Below, one piece after another: positions 43,922-54,241 of a stretch of 64,000 bases of DNA (positions are counted from its first letter, which is position 1; every line of letters begins with the position of its first letter). Source of the DNA: Ectopseudomonas composti (lineage in GTDB: Bacteria; Pseudomonadota; Gammaproteobacteria; Pseudomonadales; Pseudomonadaceae); NCBI RefSeq assembly GCF_900115475.1, contig NZ_FOWP01000012.1, forward strand, positions 107,474 through 171,473, read 5' to 3'. The notes beneath the pieces were generated by a model, which saw only the letters and a program-made list of their open reading frames with translations, made no database searches and was not told the origin of the DNA. The position numbers and the translations under genes were made by a program.

Positions 43922-44767
43922 TCAGTAGCGCCGCGTGCTCATCAGCTCTTCCAGTACCCGAGTGGTGACACGAAACGGAATCGACATGTGGTCCTCGCCC
44001 GCCTCGAGCTGGAAATTACTGCGCAGACCATACTGCGAGAGTGATTCCAGACGCAGCTGCAGCGAGCGCACGTCCTGAATTTCCTGCGGCATTTCACGAT
44101 CGCCCACCCACATGCTCAGGCTGCGATGGATCAGGTCCAGCTCGCCCGCATGTGCACGCTCGGTGAATGCCCGCTCATGCGCCAGCAGGTAGAGGTCGCG
44201 CCACCACAGACTTGGGCTGATGGCGACAACATGCTGGAACAGCTGCGGCCGGGTAAACAACGCATAGATGCCGAACATGCCACCAAAGGAATGGCCGACC
44301 AGGCTGACCTGGTCCTGGTCGACCTTGAAGCGCTGATTGACCTGGGGCATCAGGCGCTGCTCGATGAAATCGAGAAACAGGTCCTGGCCACCCTGCGGCG
44401 GATCATTGCGCTCAGGCAGTTGCGGCGGCGACAGGTCGAACGCACGACGCTCGAAATCCAGCGGCGTGCTGCTGGGGTAGCCGATGGCGACGATAATCGC
44501 CTTGCGCCATTGCTTTTGCGCCCGCTTGGCAGCATGGAATGCCGGAAAGTAGGCATTGCCGTCGAGCAGATAGACCACCGGGTAGCCACCGGTATAAGGC
44601 ACATCGCCCTCCGGCAGGCTGACCATGATCCGGTAGTCACGGCCCTCGGCACTCTTCATCAGCCATTGTTCACTACCGTCCAGATTGACCGGGTCGGCCT
44701 GGGCAGTGGCAAGGCCACCCAGCAACAGCGCCGTCAAAGCGCTGCGCAGCCAGCTCAGCGCACTCAC
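43922..44767 (-). CDS. Alpha/beta hydrolase, putative periplasmic siderophore esterase (IroE/Fes-like)
   Basis: 281 residues from a GTG start at 44767 that overlaps the receptor stop (GTGA). This start exposes a clean signal peptide (SALSWLRSALTALLLGGLATAQA). The fold is the esterase family of Fes/IroE: YPVVYLLDGNAYF, nucleophile motif GHSFGGMFG, and WVGDRE and EDHMSIPF near the C-terminus, the last supplying the likely catalytic His. Such enzymes hydrolyse ester-backbone siderophores. Coupling to the receptor gene argues that it processes the same ligand in the periplasm. Confidence 0.82.
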   Translation of the reverse strand: MSALSWLRSALTALLLGGLATAQADPVNLDGSEQWLMKSAEGRDYRIMVSLPEGDVPYTGGYPVVYLLDGNAYFPAFHAAKRAQKQWRKAIIVAIGYPSSTPLDFERRAFDLSPPQLPERNDPPQGGQDLFLDFIEQRLMPQVNQRFKVDQDQVSLVGHSFGGMFGIYALFTRPQLFQHVVAISPSLWWRDLYLLAHERAFTERAHAGELDLIHRSLSMWVGDREMPQEIQDVRSLQLRLESLSQYGLRSNFQLEAGEDHMSIPFRVTTRVLEELMSTRRY

Positions 44768-47151
44768 CAGCTGTAACTCAGGCTGGTGATCACGCTGCGC
44801 GCCTCGCCACGATAGCAATAGCCATCCTGACAGTTGACGTATTGCTTGTCGGTCAGGTTGCGGGCATTGACGGCTAGACGCACACCGTCCAGGTCGCCAG
44901 CAAAATCGTAGTGCACCCCGGCGTCGAACAGGGTGTAGTCCTCACTTTTCACCGTGTTCATGTTGTTGCCGTAGACGCTGCTGGTATAGCGCGCGCCCGC
45001 ACCGAAACCGAGACCAAACGGTAGCTTGTAATCGAGCCACAGCGCCGCCATGTGGCGCGGCGTGTTTTTCGGATCCTTGCCCTGGTTACCATCGTTGCTC
45101 TTGGTCACCTCGGGGTCGTTGTAGCTGTAGCTGGCGGTCAGATGCAGACGCTCACTGAGGTCGGCCACGGCCTCCAGCTCCAGACCGCGTGATACCTGTT
45201 CGCCGGTCTGCACGGTGTTGAGCGGCTTGAGCGGGTCGCGGGTCGAGACGTTCTCCTGCGTCAGGTGATAGAGCGACGCGGTAAACAGTGCACTGGTGCC
45301 AGGCGGCTGGTACTTGAGGCCGATCTCGTACTGAGTGCCTTCGGTAGGTTTGAGCGGTCCGGCAGCGTTGCTGCCACTTTGCGGCAAGAACGATTCGGCA
45401 TAGCTGATATAGGGCGCCAGGCCATTATCAAACAGGTACAGCGCACCGATCTGGTAGGTGGTGGCGGAGTCACTGATCTTGCTGTTGCGGTCGGTCAGGT
45501 TGTTGCTATTTCGCACGTGCACCCAGTCACGGCGCACCCCAGCGGAAAGACGCCAGCGGTCGAGTTCGATCTGGTCCTGCAGGTAGATGCCGCTGCGCTG
45601 GGTCAGGCTATCCTGATCGGAGATCGGAGTGCCGGGGCGGATGACCGGCTGGTGATAATCCGGCGCATTCATGTCGAGCGAGGGCGCCGGCCCGGAGGCA
45701 TAAAGCACGGAACTGTCGAACCAGGCGTAATCCCAACCGGTGAGCAGCGTGTGCTGCAGTTGGCCGGTGGCGAAGCGGCTGATCAGGCGCGTGTCGCTGC
45801 TCACCGACTCCATGTCCTCGTACACACCGACGGCATAACGCTCCATGATGCCATTGACGATGGGCACATTCGGATCTGGCTGCAGGTACTGGTTGGTGGT
45901 ATTCAACTGGCCGTAACGCAGGTTCTGCTGCAGGCTGAAGGTGTCGTTGAAGGCGTGCTCGAATTCGTAGCCGAAGGTCCACTGACGCTGGCCGAGCTTG
46001 TCGAAGTACTCGTCACCCTGCCAGAAATCGGTGAGGCGATTACCGTCGTGATAGAGCATCGGCGAAGCGGCAGTCTCACGCTCCTGATACTGGGCCAGCA
46101 GGGTCAGGCTGGTGGCCGGGTCGATCTGCCAACTCAGCGATGGCGCCAGCATGCGCACGTCATTGTTCAGCTGTTCGATGTCGTAGAGGGCGTCGCGATA
46201 GACGCCGACAGTGCGAAACAGCACATCGCCCGCCTCGTCCAGCTTGCCGCCGACATCGAACTGCCCTTGCCGGTGATCGTGATTACCAGCCTGGATTTCC
46301 ACCTGATTCTTCGCCTGCAGGCTGGGCCGCTTGCTCACCCGGTTGACCATGCCGCCGGGGCTGATCTGCCCGTAAAGCACCGAAGCCGGGCCCTTGAGCA
46401 CCTCGATACGCTCCAGGGCGTAGGCCTCCGTGCCGTAGATCGACAGCCAGCCGTTGTAGGGCTGGCGCAGACCATCGAGGAAGTCGGCGGACATGGTGGT
46501 GTCGAAGCCGCGGATGTTGATCTGATCGAAGCGCGGATCGAGTCCCGAGCCGCCGGTGCGCACGCCAGCGCTGTAGGCCACAGCGTCTTCGACGCGGTCG
46601 ACCTTGCGATCGGCGATCTGCCCGGCGGTGACCACGCTGATGCTCTGCGCGGTCTGCAGAATCGGCAAATCGGTCTTGGTCGCCGTACTCGCATTGCTGG
46701 CGAAATAACCCGGCAGCGGCGCGAAAGCGCTCTGCGTCGGTGCGGCCTCAACGGTCACTGGCTGCAGCTGATAGCTGTCATCGGCGCGCAGCGGCCGCAC
46801 CACATAGCCGGATGCGATCTTGTCGGCTACTAGCCCGGTGCCGCCGAGAATCTGCAACAAGCCTTCCTCGACCGACTGTGCGCCTGCCGAACCGGAGCTG
46901 ACGCGCCCGCGGACCGTCTCCGGCGAGTACGACAAGGTGATGCCGGCCCGCTCGGCATAAAGGCTCAGCGTTTGATCCAACGCCCCGCCCGGTACATCGG
47001 CGGCCACCGCACGCGGCGCCGGCTCGGCCGCCAGCAATGCGGGGCTGGTGGCAGCGCCGCATAGCGCCAGAGCGATACAAATGGCAGTGGACAGCTTGCG
47101 CGGTTGCAGGCGCGACGGCAGAGAGCAGGTAGAGCGCATGAGGGTATCCAT
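44764..47151 (-). CDS. TonB-dependent siderophore receptor with signalling domain (FhuA/FoxA-type)
   Basis: 795 residues: signal peptide to LLAAEPA, STN domain (DVPGGALDQTLSLYAERAGITLSYSPETV), plug (LPILQTAQSISVVTAGQIADRKVDRVEDAVAYSAGV, RVEVLKG-type ERIEVLKGPASVLYGQISPGGMVN) and a barrel ending VITSLSYSW. LYGQISPGG is typical of ferrichrome/ferrioxamine-type receptors. Its FecR and sigma genes lie upstream on the same strand, the esterase-like gene overlaps its end. A Cys pair near the C-terminus (VNCQDGYCYRG) is a likely surface disulfide. Confidence 0.92.
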   Translation of the reverse strand: MDTLMRSTCSLPSRLQPRKLSTAICIALALCGAATSPALLAAEPAPRAVAADVPGGALDQTLSLYAERAGITLSYSPETVRGRVSSGSAGAQSVEEGLLQILGGTGLVADKIASGYVVRPLRADDSYQLQPVTVEAAPTQSAFAPLPGYFASNASTATKTDLPILQTAQSISVVTAGQIADRKVDRVEDAVAYSAGVRTGGSGLDPRFDQINIRGFDTTMSADFLDGLRQPYNGWLSIYGTEAYALERIEVLKGPASVLYGQISPGGMVNRVSKRPSLQAKNQVEIQAGNHDHRQGQFDVGGKLDEAGDVLFRTVGVYRDALYDIEQLNNDVRMLAPSLSWQIDPATSLTLLAQYQERETAASPMLYHDGNRLTDFWQGDEYFDKLGQRQWTFGYEFEHAFNDTFSLQQNLRYGQLNTTNQYLQPDPNVPIVNGIMERYAVGVYEDMESVSSDTRLISRFATGQLQHTLLTGWDYAWFDSSVLYASGPAPSLDMNAPDYHQPVIRPGTPISDQDSLTQRSGIYLQDQIELDRWRLSAGVRRDWVHVRNSNNLTDRNSKISDSATTYQIGALYLFDNGLAPYISYAESFLPQSGSNAAGPLKPTEGTQYEIGLKYQPPGTSALFTASLYHLTQENVSTRDPLKPLNTVQTGEQVSRGLELEAVADLSERLHLTASYSYNDPEVTKSNDGNQGKDPKNTPRHMAALWLDYKLPFGLGFGAGARYTSSVYGNNMNTVKSEDYTLFDAGVHYDFAGDLDGVRLAVNARNLTDKQYVNCQDGYCYRGEARSVITSLSYSW

Positions 47152-47203
47152 TCAGGGAGTGATCACCCCTAACCGGATGAACCGCTAAAGTCCGACAAAT
47201 TTT

Positions 47204-48121
47204 TTATGCGACGGGCACCACGCGCACCCACCAGCGGGTTCGCTCGACCAGCGCCACCGGCAACAGATGGGTGATGTTGCGCAACATCAGCCCGGGCTCA
47301 GCGAGGCGGAACACACCGGACAGGCGCAGGTCGGCCACCGCCGGATCGCAGCCTAGCCAGCCGTGCCGATAGCGCCCCGCCTCGGCGAGAAAATCCACCA
47401 GGCGAATGTCGTTGACCACCAGCAGCCCGCGTGTCCAGGCGAAGGGATCGAGTGCGCTTCGCCCCAGCGGATTCATACCCCTGGCCGATACCGCCAGCCC
47501 TTCGCCGGCCTGCAACCGACGCTGACCTGCCGCGGCGCGAACCAGAACCTCGCCCTGCTCCACCCGTATTTCGCTGCGGCTGTCGTACTCGCGCACCGAC
47601 ATGCGCGCGCGGAGCCCCAAGCATTCGGCAAAACTACAGCGCAGCTGCCATTGCCCACCCTCCACCAGCGCCTCGCCACTACGCAACAAGAGCTGCTGTC
47701 CGTTTACATCGACTGCGCTGCCGGTGTTGAGCAACACCTGGACATCACCCGCCAGGTTAAGCCGCCGAGTTTCGCCGGTGGCCGTGGCGAAGTCAGTGCG
47801 CCACACCGGCGCCGAGGCAGCCGCCAGCAGCGTAGCGCTACCGGCCGTCAAACCGAGCAGCTTGAGCATCCGGCGCCGACTCAGATCCGCCTCGGCCCGC
47901 TGCAACAAGGGAATGGCTTGCGCCGCATCGCCCAGAGGATTCAACCGAAACAGCCCGGCCATCTGCTGCAGGCGTTGCCAGGCCTGGTCATGCTGTTCGT
48001 CCTGCGCCAGCCAGTCGTGCAACTGGCGTTGCAGCTCGACACTGGCAGGCTCAGCGCGCAGGCGCATCTGCCATTCGATGGCCGCACGGACGATGGACTC
48101 GGAAGGCTGCCCGGCGGTCAT
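47204..48121 (-). CDS. FecR-family anti-sigma regulator
   Basis: 305 residues from the ATG at 48121, which shares a base with the sigma stop (TGATG). The N-terminus has the DUF4880 pattern (AIEWQMRLRAEPASVELQRQLHDWLAQDEQHDQAWQRLQQ), a helix preceded by RRR (LLGLTAGSATLLAAASA) and a periplasmic FecR domain (RRLNLAGDVQVLLNTGSAVDV). The RRRMLKLLGLTAGSA stretch resembles a twin-arginine signal, as noted for some FecR proteins. It pairs with the sigma factor and the downstream receptor. Confidence 0.92.
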   Translation of the reverse strand: MTAGQPSESIVRAAIEWQMRLRAEPASVELQRQLHDWLAQDEQHDQAWQRLQQMAGLFRLNPLGDAAQAIPLLQRAEADLSRRRMLKLLGLTAGSATLLAAASAPVWRTDFATATGETRRLNLAGDVQVLLNTGSAVDVNGQQLLLRSGEALVEGGQWQLRCSFAECLGLRARMSVREYDSRSEIRVEQGEVLVRAAAGQRRLQAGEGLAVSARGMNPLGRSALDPFAWTRGLLVVNDIRLVDFLAEAGRYRHGWLGCDPAVADLRLSGVFRLAEPGLMLRNITHLLPVALVERTRWWVRVVPVA

Positions 48122-48651
48122 CACGGCGCAGCCTCGAAACACAGGCGATAGCAATGCAGCAAGGCATGGGCTACATGGCGCTCAACGGTGCGACTGGAAA
48201 CGCCCAGTTGCCGCGCCACCTGCGTATGGTTGAGGCCGCCGAGCTGATACAGCAGAAACGCCTCGCGCACGGCGGGCTTCAACCCTTCGAGCAACTGCGC
48301 GATGCGCTCCAGGGACTGCAAGGCCTCGTAGCGAACCTCCGGCGACGGATGGCTCGCCTCGGGCAACAGCGCCAGGGCTTCGAGATACGCGCGCTCCAAC
48401 GCATCGCGCCGCCAGTGATCGATCACCAGGCCACGGGCGATACGCGCCAGCAAGGCACGAGGCGCCCGATTGTCGACAGGCTGATCACGCACCAGCAGGC
48501 GCAGAAAGGTGTCCTGAACCAGATCCGCCGCCTGCTGCGAACAGCCGACAGAACGCCGCAGCCAGCCATGCAGCCAGCCCTGATGCGTGCCGTACAGCAC
48601 ATCGAGGGGAATGATCGAATCGGTTTCAGACGAGGACATAAAGCGGCCCAT
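48121..48651 (-). CDS. FecI-type ECF sigma factor
   Basis: 176 residues with region 2 (QQAADLVQDTFLRLLVRDQ) and region 4 (LNHTQVARQLGVSSRTVERHVAHALLHC). It heads the second sigma/FecR/receptor/esterase operon. Met5 (48639) is an alternative start. A predicted Fur box lies about 50 bases upstream, so iron starvation likely derepresses it, and an AAAAATTTGT tract upstream matches one before its receptor gene, suggesting possible self-regulation. Confidence 0.92.
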   Translation of the reverse strand: MGRFMSSSETDSIIPLDVLYGTHQGWLHGWLRRSVGCSQQAADLVQDTFLRLLVRDQPVDNRAPRALLARIARGLVIDHWRRDALERAYLEALALLPEASHPSPEVRYEALQSLERIAQLLEGLKPAVREAFLLYQLGGLNHTQVARQLGVSSRTVERHVAHALLHCYRLCFEAAP

Positions 48652-49100
48652 ACCAGCAGGCTGAAAACACCATGAAGGAGCATGGCGACCGCTGCGAACA
48701 TTAATAGCGAATCATTCTTATTACAAATTTTTCAGCTTGCGAAGCACCAGCCTTGCGAGTCAGGTCGTCCCTCCTCGCCCTTTTCAGCTAGCTGTGGTCA
48801 CTAAAATGACCGCTGCCTCGCCACCTTTTATCTCGAGCAGCCCATGACGGGCTGTGGTTCGAAGTGCCAAGTGATACCATTGCGCGCTTCGACGCCGCCC
48901 CGTCCACCGACGGCAACCGGCGCCACGATGCCCGACACTCACCCCCATGCCTCACCAGCCTTATCGGCTCGTCTGCCGGCAGGGGCGTAGCGTTCACTTA
49001 TACGCGCAGGTTCGTCTTCCTCGGTTCGGGCCGGGCTGAAAGGCTCGAAGCGGTATCACCCTTTAAACAGCGCACCTCAAGTTACTGATAGGTAAGTCCT
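48652..49100. other. 449-bp divergent intergenic region
   Basis: Holds the promoter and Fur-like box of the leftward sigma operon (about 48700-48735) and the leader of the rightward ABC-F gene. GGTCA-N6-TGACC at 48796-48811 is an exact small inverted repeat of unknown use. No gene is supported here; a short frame at 48788-48997 has no family pattern. Confidence 0.5.
48703..48722 (-). promoter_or_regulatory. Predicted Fur box of the second sigma operon
   Basis: Read leftward, the site is AATAAGAATGATTCGCTATT, close to the GATAATGATAATCATTATC consensus in spacing and A/T pattern. It lies just upstream of the sigma gene start. It is a visual match, not scored. Confidence 0.6.
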
Positions 49101-50687
<1,587 letters not shown>

Positions 50688-50703
50688 AACTCACAAGAAA
50701 ACG

Positions 50704-50727
50704 CCCTCTCCCATCTACGGGAGAGGG
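50704..50727. repeat. Intergenic hairpin repeat
   Basis: CCCTCTCCC-N6-GGGAGAGGG, followed by a further GGGGAGAGGG (50731-50740). This GGGAGAGGG hairpin is a common short intergenic repeat in proteobacteria and may assist transcript ending after the ABC-F gene. Confidence 0.6.
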
Positions 50728-50766
50728 GTTGGGGAGAGGGCTGGACGACAGCGCTCTCAGCCCAGA

Positions 50767-50800
50767 AACAACAAAGCCCGCGAAAGCGGGCTTTGTTGTT
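50767..50800. terminator. Strong bidirectional intrinsic terminator
   Basis: AACAACAAAGCCCGC-GAAA-GCGGGCTTTGTTGTT: a perfect 15-bp stem with a GNRA-like loop, between the convergent ABC-F gene and azoR. Confidence 0.88.
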
Positions 50801-50812
50801 TCAGCACCCTGC

Positions 50813-51421
50813 TCAAGCAGTAGCGAACAGCTCGGAGATACGCTGCGCAGCACCTTTCATGGCTTCGGCGCGCGGCTCTTCGCCGTAGGCCAGACCTTCG
50901 GCGCGAACGATCTCGATATCGTCGATGCCGACGAAATTCAGCATGCGCACCAGATAGTCCTCATGCGCCTGGCCAGACGGCTGGCCGGCATGGATGCCAC
51001 CGGCGCTGGAGGCGATCACTACGGTCTTGCCACCAGCCAGCCCTACCGGGCCGTTCTCGGTGTACTTGAAGCTCTTGCCGGCAACGGCGATGCGGTCGAT
51101 CCAAGCCTTCAGTTGGCTGGGAATGGCGAAGTTGTACATCGGCGCACCGATGACGATGGCATCGGCAGCGAGAAACTCTTCCAGGGTGCGCTCGGCCAGC
51201 TCGGCCTCGTGTTTCTGCGCGGCGTCACGCAGCTCGGCCGGGGTACCGGCGGCTACCAGGGTGGCAGCGGAAAAGTGGCTCAGCGCCTCGCTGGCAAGGT
51301 CGCGGTAAGTCACCCGGGCATCTGCAGTGACAGCGCTCCAGGCCTCGACCACGGAGCGGCTGAGCTGACGGGAAGCGGACGCATCACCAAGGATGCTGGA
51401 ATCGAGGTGCAGTAGTTTCAT
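50813..51421 (-). CDS. azoR: FMN-dependent NADH:azo/quinone reductase AzoR
   Basis: 202 residues with a flavodoxin-like fold. Family segments are LHLDSSILGDASASRQLS, the FMN-contact motif GAPMYNFAIPSQLKAWIDRI, and the SSAGGIHAG loop. It reduces azo dyes and quinones by two electrons. A LysR-type regulator is divergent, the usual arrangement for inducible azoR genes. Many pseudomonads have several AzoR paralogues, so which one this is cannot be told. Confidence 0.93.
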   Translation of the reverse strand: MKLLHLDSSILGDASASRQLSRSVVEAWSAVTADARVTYRDLASEALSHFSAATLVAAGTPAELRDAAQKHEAELAERTLEEFLAADAIVIGAPMYNFAIPSQLKAWIDRIAVAGKSFKYTENGPVGLAGGKTVVIASSAGGIHAGQPSGQAHEDYLVRMLNFVGIDDIEIVRAEGLAYGEEPRAEAMKGAAQRISELFATA

Positions 51422-51518
51422 AGGTTCTCTCCAAGGTGTCGTGCGACGTGGCGACGCGATAGAACAGAGGCTACCCGCGGAACCAATAACCGATAAGATG
51501 GCAAAAACGCGATGCTTC

Positions 51519-51534
51519 GTCCCACCGGTAGGAC
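51519..51534. promoter_or_regulatory. Near-perfect 16-bp palindrome before the LysR gene
   Basis: GTCCCACCGGTAGGAC: seven of eight pairs match. It ends six bases before the LysR ATG, so a bound protein would block translation start or the promoter. It is a candidate autoregulatory site. Confidence 0.4.
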
Positions 51535-51540
51535 AATGGT

Positions 51541-52443
51541 ATGCATGATCTCAATGATCTTTTCTATTTTGCCAAGGTCGTGGAAGCAGGCGGTTTCGCT
51601 GCGGCCGGGCGCGCACTGGGCATTCCGAAATCACGCCTGTCGCGGCGCATCGCCGAGCTGGAGCAGCGCCTGGGTGCGCGCTTGCTACAGCGCTCGACAC
51701 GCAAACTGGCGCTGACCGATATCGGCGAACGTTACCTGCGCCATTGCCAGGCCATGCTGCTGGAGGCCGAGCAGGCCGAGGAAACCGTGACCAACCTGAC
51801 CAGCGAACCGCGTGGCCGGGTGCGCTTCTCCACTCCACCGGGCGTGGCCCTGCTGCCCGACGTGATCAATGATTTTCTGACGCGCTACCCCAGGGTGCAG
51901 CTGGAGGTCGTACAGACCAGCCGCCGTATCGATCTGCTCAACGAGGCCGTGGACGTCGCGCTGCGCGTGCGCAACGCCGATGACGAAGAACCGGGTCTGA
52001 TCACTCGCCGCCTGCTACCAGCGCGCGCGCTGGTGGTGGCGCGCCCGGATCTGATAGCCGGGCTGCGCTTGGAGCAGCCAGAAGACCTGCAGCAGTTGCC
52101 GGCCCTGGGCGCGATTGGCGCGGACCGACGCATCCATCTGCGCTTTTGCCACGCCACTTCTGAGGAGTTTCGCGAAATTGCCCTGGAAGCGCGCCTGGCC
52201 GTCGACGACTTTCCAATGCGCAAGTCGGCGGCACTGGCCGGGGTGGGCATTACCCTGCTGCCCACCACCTACTGCCATGAGGAACTGGCCGATGGCCGCC
52301 TGATCGCCCTGCTGCCGCAGTGGACGGTGCCGCAGGGCCACATTCAACTGGCCTACACCCACAGGCGCGGCATGTCGCCGGCTGTCCGCGCCTGGATCGA
52401 GTTGCTCAGCGACGCCTTCAGCCGCTGGAGTTTCCCGCTCTGA
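51541..52443 (+). CDS. LysR-family transcriptional regulator
   Basis: 300 residues. The N-terminal winged helix is standard: FYFAKVVEAGGFAAAGRALGIPKSRLSRRIAELEQRLGARLLQRSTRKLALT (about 8-60). The C-terminal effector domain follows from about 90 (RVRFSTPPGVALLPDVINDF). It is divergent from azoR and probably controls it, perhaps sensing quinones; this is inferred from position. The convergent chemoreceptor gene ends one base after its stop. Confidence 0.92.
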   Translation: MHDLNDLFYFAKVVEAGGFAAAGRALGIPKSRLSRRIAELEQRLGARLLQRSTRKLALTDIGERYLRHCQAMLLEAEQAEETVTNLTSEPRGRVRFSTPPGVALLPDVINDFLTRYPRVQLEVVQTSRRIDLLNEAVDVALRVRNADDEEPGLITRRLLPARALVVARPDLIAGLRLEQPEDLQQLPALGAIGADRRIHLRFCHATSEEFREIALEARLAVDDFPMRKSAALAGVGITLLPTTYCHEELADGRLIALLPQWTVPQGHIQLAYTHRRGMSPAVRAWIELLSDAFSRWSFPL

Positions 52444-52444
52444 A

Positions 52445-54127
52445 TCAGATGCGGAACTGACGCACCAGCGCGCCGAGGCGATCACCCAGACCAGCCAGGC
52501 TGCGTGCGGTCTGCGCGCCACGTTCGGTTTCGTCGGCGACGCTGTCCACGGCGACGGCGATCTGATGCACGCTACGGTTGATCTCCTCGGCCACTGCCGT
52601 CTGCTCCTCGGCGGCGCTGGCGATCTGCGCGTTCATCGCATTGATGGTGGCGATCAGTTGAGCGATGGCATCGAGCGATTCGCCGGCCTTGTTGGCCTGC
52701 TCGCTGGTCAGCTCGCCGGCATCACTGGAGCGGCGCATCGAGGTCACTGACTGCTGGGTGCCCTGCTGCAATCGGTCGATCATGCCCTGGATTTCCTGGG
52801 TGCTCTGCTGGGTGCGGCTGGCCAGGGCGCGCACCTCATCGGCGACCACGGCAAAACCGCGCCCGGCCTCACCGGCACGCGCGGCTTCGATGGCGGCGTT
52901 GAGTGCCAGCAGGTTGGTCTGTTCGGCGATGGAGCGGATCACGTCGAGCACGCTGACGATGGACTGCACGTCCTGCTGCAGGTTGTCGAGCGATACGCCA
53001 CTGCTGCGAATGTCGTCCACCAGTGAGTGGATGCGCTGGATGCTGCCATCAACCACGCTTTTGGCAGCCTGCCCTTCGCGGTCGGTCTGTTGCGCGGCTT
53101 CGGCGGCGTTCTGCGCGCTCTTGGCGACTTCATGCGCGGCGGCCGACATTTCGTTGATCGCCGTGGCCACCTGATCGGTTTCGTGACGCTGCTGTGCCAT
53201 GGCCTGCTCGGAACGCTGCGCCTGCTGCGAAACCTGGCCCACCAGTTCGGTGAGCTGCCCGGTCATCTCGACGATCTGCCGTACCAGGCCATGCACTTTC
53301 TCGACGAAGCGGTTGAAGGAGCCGGCAAGCTGGCCCAGCTCATCGTTACTGGTCACGGGTAGGCGACGAGTCAGATCGCCCTCGCCCGCAGCGATATCGT
53401 CAAGGTTGGCCTTGATCTGCTGCAACGGACGCAGGAAAGCGTTGCCCAGCCACACCCCGATCACGCCGAACACCAGCAGGAGTACTGCCGCGACGACCAC
53501 GATGCTGGTGATGATGGTGCCGATGCGCCGGTCGATCTCGGCCTGCACCTCGCTGATGCGCGCCTCCATGCCGTCGAGGTTGAGCGCGGTGCCGAGGGCC
53601 ATGTCCCACTTCGGCAGGTAATAGCTGTAGGCGAGTTTGGGTACCTGCACGGCCTCGTTGCCCGGCAGCGGCGAGGAGTAGTTGACGAAGTAGCTGTTGT
53701 TCTTCGCCACGTTGACCAGCTCGCGGTTGATATAGACGCCATTGGAGTCGCGTCGGTCGACAAGGCTCTTGCCGACATCCACCGGGCTGTCGCCACGGAA
53801 CAGGCGCACCACATTGGAGTCGTGACCGAAGAAGTAGCCATCGGCACCGTATTTGATCTTGGAGAGGATCGCGATGGCCTGCTCGCGACTGGCCATATCG
53901 CCCTGCGCCGCACCATCGTAGAGGCCCTTTACCGAGCCCATGGCGATCTGGATGTAGTGTTCCAGCTCGCTGCGTTTCTCTTGCAGCAGGCGCTCACGGG
54001 TCTCGGCGACCTCGTCAGCCGCCAGGCTTTGCAGCACCCGCGCAGCCGTGCCGCTGAGCACCAGGGCGAAGAGGATGACGGGAACCAGCGCAAGCAGGAT
54101 GACCTTGGCTTTGAGTGTCAGGCGCAT
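52445..54127 (-). CDS. Methyl-accepting chemotaxis protein with sCache domain (CtpM-like)
   Basis: 560 residues. TM1 (VILLALVPVILFALVLSG), a single Cache domain (about 35-190; GADGYFFGHDSNVV, DSNGVYINRELVNVAKN, PKLAYSYYLPKWDMALGT), TM2 (TSIVVVAAVLLLVFGVIGVWLG), HAMP, and the signalling tip EQTNLLALNAAIEAARAGEAGRGFAVVADEVRALA. Size, domain type and neighbours match PA2652 (CtpM, malate chemotaxis). Ligand transfer to this protein is inference. No C-terminal CheR-binding pentapeptide is seen. Confidence 0.9.
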   Translation of the reverse strand: MRLTLKAKVILLALVPVILFALVLSGTAARVLQSLAADEVAETRERLLQEKRSELEHYIQIAMGSVKGLYDGAAQGDMASREQAIAILSKIKYGADGYFFGHDSNVVRLFRGDSPVDVGKSLVDRRDSNGVYINRELVNVAKNNSYFVNYSSPLPGNEAVQVPKLAYSYYLPKWDMALGTALNLDGMEARISEVQAEIDRRIGTIITSIVVVAAVLLLVFGVIGVWLGNAFLRPLQQIKANLDDIAAGEGDLTRRLPVTSNDELGQLAGSFNRFVEKVHGLVRQIVEMTGQLTELVGQVSQQAQRSEQAMAQQRHETDQVATAINEMSAAAHEVAKSAQNAAEAAQQTDREGQAAKSVVDGSIQRIHSLVDDIRSSGVSLDNLQQDVQSIVSVLDVIRSIAEQTNLLALNAAIEAARAGEAGRGFAVVADEVRALASRTQQSTQEIQGMIDRLQQGTQQSVTSMRRSSDAGELTSEQANKAGESLDAIAQLIATINAMNAQIASAAEEQTAVAEEINRSVHQIAVAVDSVADETERGAQTARSLAGLGDRLGALVRQFRI

Positions 54128-54158
54128 TTCTTGTTGTCCTTATGTGCGAAACCAAAAA

Positions 54159-54188
54159 CGGGGCTACCGATATATCGGCAGCCCCGTG
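54159..54188 (-). terminator. Intrinsic terminator after the transporter gene
   Basis: ACGGGGCT and AGCCCCGT enclose a second self-pairing CCGATATATCGG. Read leftward the stem is followed by TTTTT, so it ends transcription of the transporter gene before the chemoreceptor gene on the same strand. Confidence 0.82.
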
Positions 54189-54241
54189 GAGGAATTAAGC
54201 GACCTACCACACCGAGAACTTAACCCGGCGTGCCCACCTCT

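Noticed and set aside
48788..48997. Small leftward frame in the gap before the ABC-F gene
   Set aside because: No ribosome site and no recognisable pattern; the segment more likely holds promoters.
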